A stretch of 64,000 nt of DNA from assembly GCA_013339765.2 (NCBI GenBank), contig CM023450.1, positions 39,130,711 to 39,194,710 on the forward strand, given 5' to 3'. The notes under the pieces are model-generated. The model saw only the letters and a program-made list of their open reading frames with translations, searched no databases and was not told the DNA's origin. Shown piece by piece: positions 36,415 through 46,932 of this stretch (position 1 is the stretch's first letter; each line of letters opens with the position of its first letter). Source of the stretch: Haemaphysalis longicornis (lineage: Eukaryota; Arthropoda; Arachnida; Ixodida; Ixodidae). Made by a program: the position numbers and the translations under genes.

Positions 36415-38458
36415 TTTGGTGTGAATGGTCGCCATCAGTGAGGCAAAGAAAACTTCGCTTTAAAAAAAAGGCGCATTCTTTCACTCAAAAATATTAAAAA
36501 AAAACCTTACCAAATTACACGCTTCCAAATACAGATCTTCGGCGCAGTCACTGACTAGTGAGCCAATCAGCCAACCAGGAGACACATTTACTCTCGTACA
36601 TGTATTCCTCGTTTGTGACCGTTAGCTTATAGTTGCAGTAGAGGCTGCCCTGCCCCTCTCTTCTGCAATCTCCAAGGGTTTGTAAGTGTCGTAGATTTCT
36701 GCGTTTAGGAGAGCCTGCATCCAGATAAACAATCTTTTAGCGGGCAGCGACCCCGACCTGCCGACTAAAGACAGGAAATGTTCCGCGTGTTGAACGCTGG
36801 CTTTCATCGAGGCTGCTACACATGGTACTGTGGAGTTTCTTCGGTGTTGCGTTTATTTTAGGAATCCTACTTGTGAGAAGAACAAAAGATGACTACTATA
36901 ATTCGGGTAAGCCTAGAACCTAATCTACATTTTTTTTTTCAGACAAGAACAGTTTTTGTTTCTCATATATCTATAGAATTCCTTGGAAGTGTGCCGCAGG
37001 TTTTAGTGAGATGTAACGCTCATTTCTATCTTGTTCAGCGGCGATTGACGCCTTATTCTCTGAGATGCATTTTTGAACAAAGTGCGCGCTCACAAAAACA
37101 GGTCAATTTGTAAAAACAAAACGCTCCGTTTCAACTGTTTGAACGCATTCCTTACAGGTTTATTTGTTAAAAACGGTTTACGAGCTTATATTTTACGTTG
37201 TTTACCTATAGTCAAGATTGCCCTATTGTTCTTGCCGGCAGTTACTCTGCATACTTTGGTCGTAGCACAAAAATACGCACCGGACAAGGCAAGAGACGAA
37301 AATGTAGCGCTACATCTTAGTCTGTTCATTTGCCCTGCGAACATTTTTGTGCTACTTCCACAAGCATGCAACATCAACTAGTCCAACTTCACACCCTATA
37401 GTTACTGTGCCTCGGCGTGTCTCCATAACACAGTCACGCTACCATTCACTTGCACAAACATGATGTGGACCATAAAGGTTAGTATACCAGGATACTAGGG
37501 TAAAATTCGGAGCAAAACCTTCTTTGTCCTGAAGTTATGGTCGTTGATGGCAGCATTCCACACCGTAAAAAAATTGGGAAGCGACCACGATAATATGATG
37601 AACGAGCCAATATGACCTTGTGGATCCAAGTTGGAGTACGCACTGATGCCTTTCGCACTCCACAGATGAGGGGGGTGCTTTGGACAATCCCCTTGTTTCG
37701 TAGGGCTGGAACCGTGCTATCTAAGCCCACATGAAAGGTTGAGAATACCCTAGGGTGTGAACGACCCCCCATGGCCCCACCACAGATAAAGCAGCCCCTG
37801 TTAAGCCGAATGGTCCCCGCTCTCATTTCACTTGATTCTCACATGGTAAGGAATTCGTTGAAACTAGAGGTTGAATTTCCAATGCGTAACTGTTTAATTA
37901 GGCCGAGGGCCTTCTTAGCGAATTTGTTTGCAGGAAAGCCTTGGTGAAAGCGCTGCAGGGTGCACTTTGATTGGCCCCGACCCGCAACAGCTAACGCCAG
38001 AAATGGTGAGAACCCCTTCAAGGCTTCCCCGATGACTGCAGTCTCAGCTAAGGTATACCGTTTGCTCGAAGCGCCTATTCTAAAAGGTGCTTGCACAAGG
38101 GATGGTAAATGTGACCGAACATGCCCTACATCCCTCAGCTTAAGCAAACTGAAATTGTTACAGCTGTCACATTTAGGATACTATCATTTCTTCGAAGTAA
38201 TTAGTCGACCGTTTTAATAACCTTCAATTCGTTCGCTTTTCTGAATTCTTTAAGCTCCCCCAAACCTACTCCCACAACCAGAAATGATTTAAACGAAGCT
38301 TTATTTGCTTCTGCCGCGTCCTTTCGTGGGGTTGTTGGTGCTGCTGTTCTCCTAGCTTAACGCGGCTGTCATTCCAGGCGGTTACTAATCGCCCACTCTC
38401 CGGTGGCGAGCAGCACCCTGGGTTTCTTACATGACTACCAGGTGGCGTGGATCTCCGC

Positions 38459-38524
38459 ATTCATTCATTCATTCATTCATTCATTCATTCATTCATTCAT
38501 TCATTCATTCATTCATTCATTCAT
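38459..38524. repeat. (ATTC)n microsatellite
   Basis: About 16 uninterrupted ATTC units. The same tetranucleotide in the other orientation (AATG) forms the tail of the SINEs at 2919 and 13098, so it may be a retroposon tail. Confidence 0.95.
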
Positions 38525-39788
38525 TTTTGCCGGCCTCACGATCAGGCCGAAGTGCATGTGAACTCGAGCCATTTTAATTGCTGAAAAAGTTCCCACAGCG
38601 TCCGGGATATTCAGGCCATCCAGACCCGAAAGAATGCCTAGAGCAGGAATGCCTTTTGCAGTAGCGGAACGTCGCGCAGAACGCGAATGTATGCTGGGTA
38701 TGCTGGCTCGAATACGTGTGCCAAGGCAATAACGCGTGGTGACAGTGAAAGACGACGGGTGTGTTGAAGACAACCCAAAAGAGACGAGCGAATAAAACAG
38801 CCACACGCGCTTTCGTCTCAACCGAGTTTTGCTGTGACACCCGTGTAATCAATTGTGAAACGGTGCTTCTTGAACTCCACTGGGTAGTTCAGAATACTTT
38901 CATAATGACGTTGCAAACATCGCTGAAATATTCTCTTTACGTCGGGTCCGATCTATATCTGGAATACGCCAATTTTTGAAGCCATCTGACAGGCTTCATC
39001 GCCACATGGTTTTTATGTCCTAGGTCTACAGGCTACACGATGGACGCCTTTAACAGGGTTGTGTCACTTCTAAGCGGACTGTTAGAGTGCATTCTAACGT
39101 CGACCAACCTAGTGACTTATAATGAGTGAAATTTCATAGAGATATTGCCTCACTTAGGATCCGGCTAAAAATGGCGGCGCTGGTCAAACCATCCTTAACG
39201 TAAGACACCGTCTGCCTGTGAGAACGCACGAAACCCTCTGGGCCCTCTTCTCCGTGTAATGCCTCCACAGCCTTCTCGAGGAATTAGGTATATGCGTTGA
39301 GGTGTGCAGCGTGTTTTTGCAGTTACAATTACGTGGCGCAGAAACGCTTACCTGCAAAATATTTACAAGATTCAGTTCATTGCGAAGGCTTGATGGCGAA
39401 CTACCAGCCGGTCATCTCTAATCGCATTTCTTCTCGTCGTGTAACTAGAAGCACCGCGTCACAGTTGCACCACGAATAATAACTCAGCCGCTTTAATGCT
39501 GCTTACCCCCTGACCTGCATTCTTCTTTTACCCGAAAATTACCAATATCTGCCAATGATCAAGACGCCCTTTTGGTTCTTGAACAGAATGTAACTCTACA
39601 ATAAAATTCAGGACATCTAATAACCATTTTGGGGCTATTTGCCTCAGGTGTCCTTCCACCAGTATATACTATACTCGTCACATTAAAAAAGGTTTATGAT
39701 AGAGCCATGGTACTGTCATTGCCCCAAAATGGGTTGAGTATGGTATCAGAGCCATTTTAAATACAATTTCGAATGAAGCTTCAGTGAA

Positions 39789-39870
39789 AAATTTTGCTTT
39801 TGGTAATAAAATTGGTAATAAAATTGGTAATTTGGTAATAAAATAAAATAAAATAAAAATTTTGCTTTTG
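39789..39870. repeat. Simple repeat, GGTAATAAAATT and AAAAT units
   Basis: Short tandem units of TGGTAATAAAAT grade into AAAAT repeats. Confidence 0.8.
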
Positions 39871-41296
39871 GTAAATCGGAGGTGGTAATAAAAGTATGTA
39901 GTGAGGATAGGCGAGTTCGATAATTTACATCGTTACGACCGGCCTTTTATATTTTCTGCTCCCATTGAAGTCTTGAAGATACTGAAGATATTTATTTGAC
40001 AACATGTTCAAGCGGTCGAAACAGCAATGATGGTAAGTTCCATTTGGAAGGAGTCCGCATCGTCAAATTCACAGGAATTGCTAGCGTATAGGTTTCGGAA
40101 ACCTCCTTTCCTAGCTTACCTGGGAACTTCTATAATCGGGCTGCCGCGACGTAACTAAAATTGTTCGGGTCACCTGTGGTTGGCATGCTTTAATGTTTTG
40201 GTAGTTGATATGTTTTGTAGGTTGTCCAGAGAAGCACAATCACTGTAGGCGTCTCAGTTTTTTGTATTACGCTTGTAAACACTGGTTTCTACACAGTGTG
40301 GGCTTCATTGCTGCCTCAATAAAACTTATTAGACTTTGTCAGCTGTGTGGGGTTCTATTTATTTGTGCGTGTCTTTTGGTCTGTTGTGTGTACACGTCTC
40401 TATATCCATTTCTTTTTTTCCCAGGAAAATTTAATAAAACAACAAATACGCGTGAGCCTATGGTCTTGTTTTACATGCAAAGGTTATACCCCGAAATGAA
40501 AAAAAAAGTTGTATGAGTGTTGGGTCATCTAAAAGCTATTTTTGGTGACCAATTGCGTTTCTGCAACACTCTGGAAGCACACGTCTCCGCTTTGGCATGA
40601 ACCCTGAGTATGTACTTCGAAGTGAATTTTATTCCCTGGTCGAAATGCGTTCCTGCTGCCTTCCCCTAACAATGAACATGCTTTGTTACATGAATAATAA
40701 AACATGTTCTTATAAAGCCACTAGCACTTCTTGAGGTGTGTTACGGGTTGTTGATCAGTGCACCCTTCCTTTTTTACGACCGACAGCTGTGGGACCACGA
40801 AGGTCAATGTCCCGCGAAGAATGCCCCAACACGCAATTTATGAAAAATCACATACTTAAGTAGGATACATTATTATGCATGCCTTCATGTTAAAGAGGAG
40901 AAAAAAGTCCCTGAACACTTACAAAGAACGTAGCTCTTCTCACATTCTTTAAATGCGAAAGCACTGTGGCTACTGCTAGTGCGCTATAAAACCACATCGG
41001 AAGAGCGCTCATTTTGTGCGTGATTCCTCTTTTCGGAACCATTTCGTCAACATTTAAAGTACTTCGAAAGCCCCGCTCTATGGGGTGTCTGCAAAATGTA
41101 GTGCTTGAGTCACTTGCCTGTAACCGTGCGTGAGTCCCTGGCTCGAAGCCGCCCGATGGAGCGCGGCACGTGGATTTTTTAAGCCACCTGCTGTGGACAG
41201 CAACGGATTTTAGCCTCATTATACATACAATGCTCTGGAATTGATAATGACGCGGTGGCTCCCAGTCTCCTACAATCTTTGTGTTCTATGTTGCAG

Positions 41297-41600
41297 GGCC
41301 TTGCAAGAGGAGTGAAGTGCGGCGGGTGTGTTATATTACACTACCCTATTACCCGAAACCCGATAACACCACAGCACACTTGTGCACGCACCTCATAGCA
41401 GGATTTGTGAAGACTCTTCCTAATGGCACGATGCGGATGGTGCGGAAATCCGACCCCCAACAGTACCAAGATCTGCTTAACCTCAGGAGTTGCAACCCGA
41501 AACTCAAGGTGCTTGTAACGACGGGAATCAACAACTACAACAACAGAACCGACTCAAAAATGTTCAGCAAGCTGATAAACTCGACGGTTGGCCGGCGCAT
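41297..41600 (+). CDS. GH18 (chitinase-family) protein, N-terminal barrel exon
   Basis: This exon encodes the first strands of a GH18 TIM barrel. RRVCYITLPYY is strand 1, AHLCTHLIAGFVKTLPNGTM is strand 2 (the Cys-THLI pattern is diagnostic), QYQDLLNLRSCNPKLKVLVT is strand 3, and KMFSKLINSTVGRRM follows. The acceptor is ATGTTGCAG|GG at 41295-41296 and the donor CAT|GTACGC at 41601, both agreeing with the phase of the next exon. The exon starts in mid-codon, so an upstream exon, presumably with signal peptide, exists. Oddly, the GGW of the usual strand-3 motif (KVLLAIGGW) is replaced by TTGINNYNN. The product would be a secreted chitinase or chitinase-like lectin, by family. Confidence 0.88.
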
Positions 41601-42622
41601 GTACGCTGTTTTGGGTGGTTCATTTGGTCCTTCCAGTATAAACTCCGGTCGTAAAATGTTTGCAGGAGATATCTGTCTTTCACGCACTGAGTGATGCTCC
41701 CACGCTGACTTCGGATAGCTGCGACGCCATCCGTACGACAAAGAGATGTACATAATGTCCATGTTACTGCAATGTTGTAATATATTAATACTTTTAAATA
41801 TTTCTTGCTTTTAGACCACAATCAATGCTCACCAAACGACAGCAGTTATACCTGCAGATGTAAATATGTAATAAAAAATTACGGGTAGTTATTTTAATAA
41901 AACACCGCACGACTTACTATGTACATAAAATGAGGATAGTTTCAAAAGTGTGTAATGCATCAGGTATTGACGAAAAATAATACTTCGTAGTCAAGAAGAG
42001 TTCAGTTAAAAACGTTCATTAGTCCCAAAAAGCGTGCTTTGTTTCTGCTGGTAGCTTTATGACAACAACGGCAACTCATTTTGTTTGCACCTAAGACGAA
42101 AATAATTCACGCAAAAAACAACGGTATCTGCGGTTTCAATTCATGACTTTCGTCTTCCTTTGCATTTTTCACACTTACGCGAATGGTGTATTGCTAGGCC
42201 TTTTATTTCGCTAGTATGAGTGACTTTCGCATCAATTTTAGGTAAGAATAAGTCTCTAGGGGTAAGAGAATTTTGTTCTGAGGGATAATTGTGCTCCATA
42301 TCCAACATTTGTATCATGTAGCGGTACCTCCCCTGGGTAGATTTGGTATGGTGCTCCCATTTCGAGAAATTGTGCGTTAAATACCTCCCTCAAGCCTATT
42401 CCAGTACGCAGTCTTCAATATTCGCCCGCATTACCTAGATGTGCATTTAGCCCTGCTACTGCCTATTTGTGCTTAGAGTGAGTTACTTTAGGTTAATGCA
42501 AAGTTCACGCGGCACAGGAGGAAAACTTAGCGTAATATTATACACAGATACAAACGCTTACAAGAGAGTTTCGCAATGCGAACGCTTTCCTCCACAGCAA
42601 TCATGAAGTTCTTTCTTGGCAG

Positions 42623-42770
42623 GTTTATTAATGGATCTCTGGCATTCCTTCGCCGCTACGGATTTGATGGCCTGGACTTGGACTGGGAGTACCCTGGACA
42701 CTATACGAATGATCCCAATGAAAAAAAATCTCCTCCCGAAGATAAGGAAAACTTCGCCCTTCTTCTCAAG
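42623..42770 (+). CDS. GH18 protein, catalytic-motif exon
   Basis: Encodes FINGSLAFLRRYGFDGLDLD followed by WEYPG. FDGLDLDWEYP is the GH18 signature, with all acidic residues of DxxDxDxE present, including the catalytic Glu. The tail DKENFALLLK is the standard helix after strand 4. The acceptor CTTGGCAG| is at 42621-42622 and its first base completes the Met codon split by the previous intron. The donor AAG|GTAGTT is at 42771, and the exon ends in phase 0. The preceding intron is 1022 bp. Signature conservation argues for real coding sequence, and possibly hydrolytic capacity, despite oddities in the flanking exons. Confidence 0.93.
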
Positions 42771-43336
42771 GTAGTTCCACCATGCTGTATCACTAATTTA
42801 GCAGCTTTTAAAATCCAGCGTTCAGTTCGCGCCACTTAATTTTTATTTTAAGCGACCTGCGCGTAGCAGGCTGGAAAGAGCAGAAACAGCAAGATTCGCG
42901 GGGCGCGTGTGCAGATAAGGCACAAACTCGGTCGCGAATTCTTCTTTCTTTCTTTTGTTTATTTCATTCTGGCTAACTCAGAGGTAGCCTGTTTGAGGGC
43001 ATTGTTTTACGATGCGCGCGGAGGCGCCGTCACGGGTATCTTTCATATTTCGCGGGTTTTTTTATCAGTCAGAATAAATGAGTACGCAATTAGTTCATCG
43101 CTGAGAATACCGCAGTTAGATGCACCTCGTGGGTACCTACAAGTGCCTCATTGACACTTTAGTGATTAGGACACTAGGTCTCGAGTTAGATAATTAATTA
43201 CAAGGAATTAGTCAAGTCTAATTAACGAAAAAAATGGTGCCCGCTTCTCTACAGTACTGCAAACATTATGCAGTAGGCTTCGAGTGACGCCATTACTGTT
43301 TTTTTTTAAATCTTGGTACATGATAGCTGGCAGACC

Positions 43337-43339
<3 letters not shown>

Positions 43340-43384
<45 letters not shown>
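43340..43384. repeat. (TA)n microsatellite
   Basis: About 22 TA units, directly followed by a GGTTCG/ACCGGTT-rich repeat copy. Confidence 0.95.
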
Positions 43385-43386
<2 letters not shown>

Positions 43387-43390
43387 TATC

Positions 43391-43520
43391 AGGGTGTCAA
43401 CATGACAAAAATACCGGTTCGGTGCAGGTTCCGGTTCGGGTGAATTTATTTCGTTCTGGTTTAGTTCGCGATCAACTAAATCACTTGGTTGAACCGGTTA
43501 GGAAGTTTGAACTGGTTGGC
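43391..43520 (+). repeat. GGTTCG/ACCGGTT-rich dispersed repeat, copy 1
   Basis: GGGTGTCAACATG, then AAATACCGGTTCGG, a degenerate GGTTCCGGTTCGGG core, and GTTGAACCGGTTAGG. The order GTGTC..ACCGGTTC..CACTAAATCA is shared with the complement of 62768-62890. It starts at a (TA)n tract. Confidence 0.65.
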
Positions 43521-43984
43521 GATGCGGTGCGATGAGACAAAACACGAAATATGACCTTGTTAGTTGTATTCAGGCGACATATTGTCACGATTTGTAATAG
43601 AATTCTGACGTCAAAGTAAGACTAGAAACGCCTGGTACAAACTTATGCGCCCTACACGTCCTAAAACGCTAACGATTATCTTGGGCAGCACAGCCCTCGC
43701 CGTCTTCGTAGTGATGACAAGTCTGGTATTCTGAAAAGTAAAGTAAATGTAGGGATGTCGAGGTAAAACTGCTTTTTTTTTTGCTGGTTCGGTTGCTGAC
43801 GGTATCGAAAAAAACAAATTATTCATGTATTGACTCTGCGCGGAATAATTTAAAACCAAGTGATAGCCTTCTATTCTGGATTTTCCGTGTAAACGCACTT
43901 GTAAAAATTATAGGCGCGTTTATTGCTCCAAAGCTCTGCCTGTGCTATCAGGCGCGTTGTATAATGCAGGGCGGAAGAAAATTT

Positions 43985-44116
43985 TGGGCCACCTTGGAAT
44001 ATCGACGCATAAACGTTTTCGTTTTTCGTCTGCACCAGAGAAATGGCCGCCGGGGGTGGTTATCGAACATGCCTACTTGCCAGTGGCTTAGCCGTTGAAC
44101 CATTCCCGCGGATAAC
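43985..44116 (-). mobile_element. SINE head, minus strand, degenerate
   Basis: The complement starts CCGCGGGAATGGTTCAACGG, with a worn box A (TGGTTCAACGG) and box B (GTTCGATAACC), then the CGGCGGCC...AGACGAAAAACGAAAACG body of the same SINE family as 5411-5643. The 3' half and tail are missing. It lies in the second intron of the GH18 gene. Confidence 0.65.
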
Positions 44117-44242
44117 ACTTTACACATTCGAGATGTGCGAGAGATACCTTTCTAAGCACATTATGAGATGCAACAAAGAAGCACGTTTAGGGCGTGAGGC
44201 TTCTCCTTCGCAGGGAGGGAAGGGCAATGTCGGAGTTTTATA

Positions 44243-44853
44243 TCATCTGCAAAAAGCCGGATGTGTGTCTTGTTCAACCTTGCACTTTGGATGCTCGAGT
44301 AGCACTAACATTCTAATGCTAAACTGGTCCGCTACCCTTCCACTGTCTGGCCACGTATAAAGCGTTTGTAGTGTTTTTGTAGCATGAGCTACACTGGCCG
44401 ATGTTGAGCATGTTCGCGTGCCTCCTGGAGACCCGTGCTGCGCAAGCGCGGTACGTAGCAGCTCCATCCACTTGATGATCATGCGAGGGGTGGCCGGGTG
44501 TGGAACCGATGGCTCGTGCGTCGCAGTAACACCGGCGTGCGCCTGTAGAACCGCACCCCACGTATCCAGCGCCTTCACCGACCTCCGTTCCGCACGTGGC
44601 GGCCCAGTCCACTTGATGATCATGTGAGGGGTGGCCGGGTGTGGAACCGATGGCTCGTGAGTCATCGTGAGCTGGCCCCCCGGCGTGTGCCTGGGGAGCC
44701 AGCTTAGCTCTGCGGCGACTGGTGACGCTGCGCCGGAGCCGCATGTAAATATACATGTGTCACATAATGCGTATACCAGCTTAGCTCTGGGGCGATTGGT
44801 GACGCTGCGCCGGAGCCGCATGTAAATATACATGTGTCACATAATGCGTATAC
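44243..44853 (-). repeat. Compound direct-repeat block with a 196-codon open frame
   Basis: Two exact-phase 77-bp units occupy 44700-44776 and 44777-44853 (CAGCTTAGCTCTGCGGCGAC...GCGTATAC, two differences). To the left a 60-bp word beginning CCACTTGATGATCATG is repeated 141 bp apart (about 44469 and 44610). The minus strand is open for 196 codons across 44243-44833 and so contains repeated peptide words (THEPSVPHPATP, MIIKW). I recognise no family, and the openness may be a by-product of the duplications. Confidence 0.7.
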
Positions 44854-44904
44854 CGAGTGTGTTTCATTGAAGCAGCAGTAAGCATGATAAGCTAATCCTA
44901 GACA

Positions 44905-45330
44905 TCCAGGAAAGCTAAGAATAACCAGCTGAACCTTAGCTCACACTACGTATATCCTGGCATAGCCGAGGTAAGCCACTGCTACTTTTTGCGCGGCTGG
45001 AGCCTTTCTGCAGCATTTCGAACGCACCATTTTCTTCTTGCGCGTGGAGCCTTTCCGCGTGATTTCGAATCCGCTATTTTTTTTCTCGCGGGGCCTCTTC
45101 TTTAGCTTAGTATCATGAAAACCAACCCAACGGGCGTTCCTGACTAGATGAACGCGGGCGCTGCCTGTTCAATACGCATATTTTGCCTTAAATAGTCCCT
45201 ATAGTTTTATTAGCGCTAAAGAACGGGAAGATGTAGGAAAAGCGCAAGTGGTTCACGAGTTTCGAACGCTTGTGACTCACGCTACGTATATCCTAGCACA
45301 GCCAAGCTAAGCCACTGCTAATTTCATTCC
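44905..45330. repeat. Further direct repeats: a 46-bp pair and a 51-bp tandem
   Basis: CTACGTATATCCTGGCATAG with flanks at about 44945-44985 recurs at about 45280-45322 as CTACGTATATCCTAGCACAG. A tandem pair GCGCGGCTGGAGCCTTTC / GCGCGTGGAGCCTTTC, each followed by ATTTCGAA, lies at 44990-45095. Confidence 0.65.
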
Positions 45331-45409
45331 TCTTAAGGTGAGAAAGATGTGCGAGTGAGTGAATAAGTCTTTTATTAACACAACGAGAGTTCAAAGGGAT
45401 TGAAGGGGG

Positions 45410-45628
45410 ACATGGAGGAAAAGATTAAGAAGTTGATCTGACGTGAAAGAGCAAATCCCCGGTTGATATTGTCCGCGTATTATCAACAAAGGGTGGTCAA
45501 ACCATTTCGTCGTGAAGGAATAACTTTTATTTATTTTTCGGTTCAGTTCCTGTTTGGGTTTAGCGGGGTGAAAATATAATGGTTCGGATTCGGGCTCAGT
45601 TTCGGCAGAAATGCCGGTTCGACACCAT
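45410..45628 (-). repeat. GGTTCG/ACCGGTT-rich dispersed repeat, copy 2
   Basis: The complement begins GGTGTCGAACCGGCATTT and contains CTGAGCCCGAATCCGAACC, then TTTGACCACCC, TGTTGATAATACGCGG. The same words occur in the same order in 60560-60765. Its left end meets a (CA)n(TA)n tract at 45629. Confidence 0.75.
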
Positions 45629-45631
45629 GAA

Positions 45632-45691
<60 letters not shown>

Positions 45692-45755
45692 GATATATAG
45701 ATATATATATTATATATATAATAATATCCTACTATATATATATTTATATATATAT
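45629..45755. repeat. (CA)n(TA)n microsatellite
   Basis: About 11 CA units followed by interrupted TA/ATAT repeats. Confidence 0.95.
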
Positions 45756-46807
45756 ACCTTTGTTAATTTTTATAGCTGTGACGTAGCCAGTGTCTTTTAT
45801 TTTCTACGGACAAAAGATAACATCAACTAACCCCATATGCAAATCAAGAACTGGACTTTCGCAGAACAAAACAAAACCTTTTGCATGCGCCGTGATTAAG
45901 ATGCCCATGTAACGAGTGTTCTGAAGCAAAACAGTTACACTTAATGCCCTTTTTAAAAGTGTAACGAAGCTGAGTTTATGCACGTCACTTACAAATGAAG
46001 GTCATGGTATACATTTACATAGAACAGAATTTAATGAAGACGCGTTTCAGTGAAACAACATCTGGCACTGTTTTCTATCTGCCTGAGTAAGCTGCGTCTC
46101 TATACTCGCCAAAATAGCGTGTGTAAACTTCTCAAATTAACAATGTGACCGGAGACAGCACAACAAAACCAATAGAAACATTTAGTTTCTAACCGGGACC
46201 TTGGCCTCTGCATAGAAAAATTCTTGATTCGTTCAAGCTTACCGAAAAATTTCTCAACGGCTGCCGAGTCATACAACGCACACGGTGATCAGAACCCCCA
46301 ACAAGGGCATTTCCTTTTATCTAGAGTTACGATGACAATTAAGCTTGCTTCTTGCCTTATCGGTGGCAGTCGGTCAGTTGCAAAGGTGGTACATGAAAGC
46401 AGAACGAACAGATGGCCGTGGGCACGGTTTGCGCAGCCGTGCAGGGGAAGCAGACGATCATCACCTAGTACAGATGGGCTAATCTTCGTTATTCATTTAA
46501 CGCATTGTAGTGCAATTATTTCCTAGTAATAAATTATTTCGCCAGACAAACAATAATTGTGCATTTTGGTATTTTTTTGTTATAGCTATCACAGAACGAT
46601 CAAAAACCAGCCAAAAAAAGTTTTGAAAATGAAAGCACTCTAACTGACGAGGCAACAGTACTGACATTTTAGCAGGGTTTCAAACAATATTGGCTTGGCA
46701 ATTGTTCTTTTTGGTGTCATCACTCTTTTGTCTTTGATTAAGTGGGGCCACCGGTGAACCTATGCGGAATAGGGAATTTGTACGTTAACTGACTTCCTTG
46801 CGTGCAG

Positions 46808-46932
46808 GAACTGCAAGCGGCTTTTAGGGACCAGTCTGATCCAGAATACTGCGGAGACCTGCTGCTGTCTGTCCCTGTCTCAGCAACGCAGTCGTACATA
46901 TACAACGGCTACGACATAAAAAACATCTCAAA
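46808..46932 (+). CDS. GH18 protein, strand-5 exon
   Basis: ELQAAFRDQSDPEYCGDLLL followed by SVPVSATQSYIYNGYDIKNISK matches the GH18 stretch LLKELREAF...LLLSAAVSA....GYDIPALAKY. It continues the helix begun by ENFALLLK in the previous exon without gap. The acceptor is GCGTGCAG|GAA and the donor TCAAA|GTAAGC at 46933, leaving a codon split 2+1. The upstream intron is 4037 bp. There is nothing broken in the frame. Confidence 0.9.

Larger units (their letters stand above)
36490..41296. other. Upstream region of the GH18 gene, unassigned
   Basis: The GH18 gene must have one or more exons upstream of 41297, because that exon starts in mid-codon, but I cannot identify a start codon with signal peptide here. 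A (ATTC)n tract lies at 38459-38524. Minus-strand frames at 37479-37826 and 37839-38147 have no recognised motif. A plus-strand frame at 40205-40516 has a hydrophobic stretch (CGVLFICACLLVCCVYTS) but sits in AT-rich DNA with no matching splice sites. Confidence 0.35.

Noticed and set aside
40205..40516. 103-codon plus-strand frame with a hydrophobic segment, considered as a signal or anchor exon of the GH18 gene
   Set aside because: No donor site in the required phase and the hydrophobic stretch arises in T-rich sequence.
41085..41215. Box B-like GGCTCGAAGCC, considered as another SINE
   Set aside because: No matching box A at the right distance and the SINE body is absent.
43060..43384. Considered a CRISPR-like or satellite array near the (TA)n tract
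   Set aside because: There are no spaced direct repeats, only a dinucleotide microsatellite.
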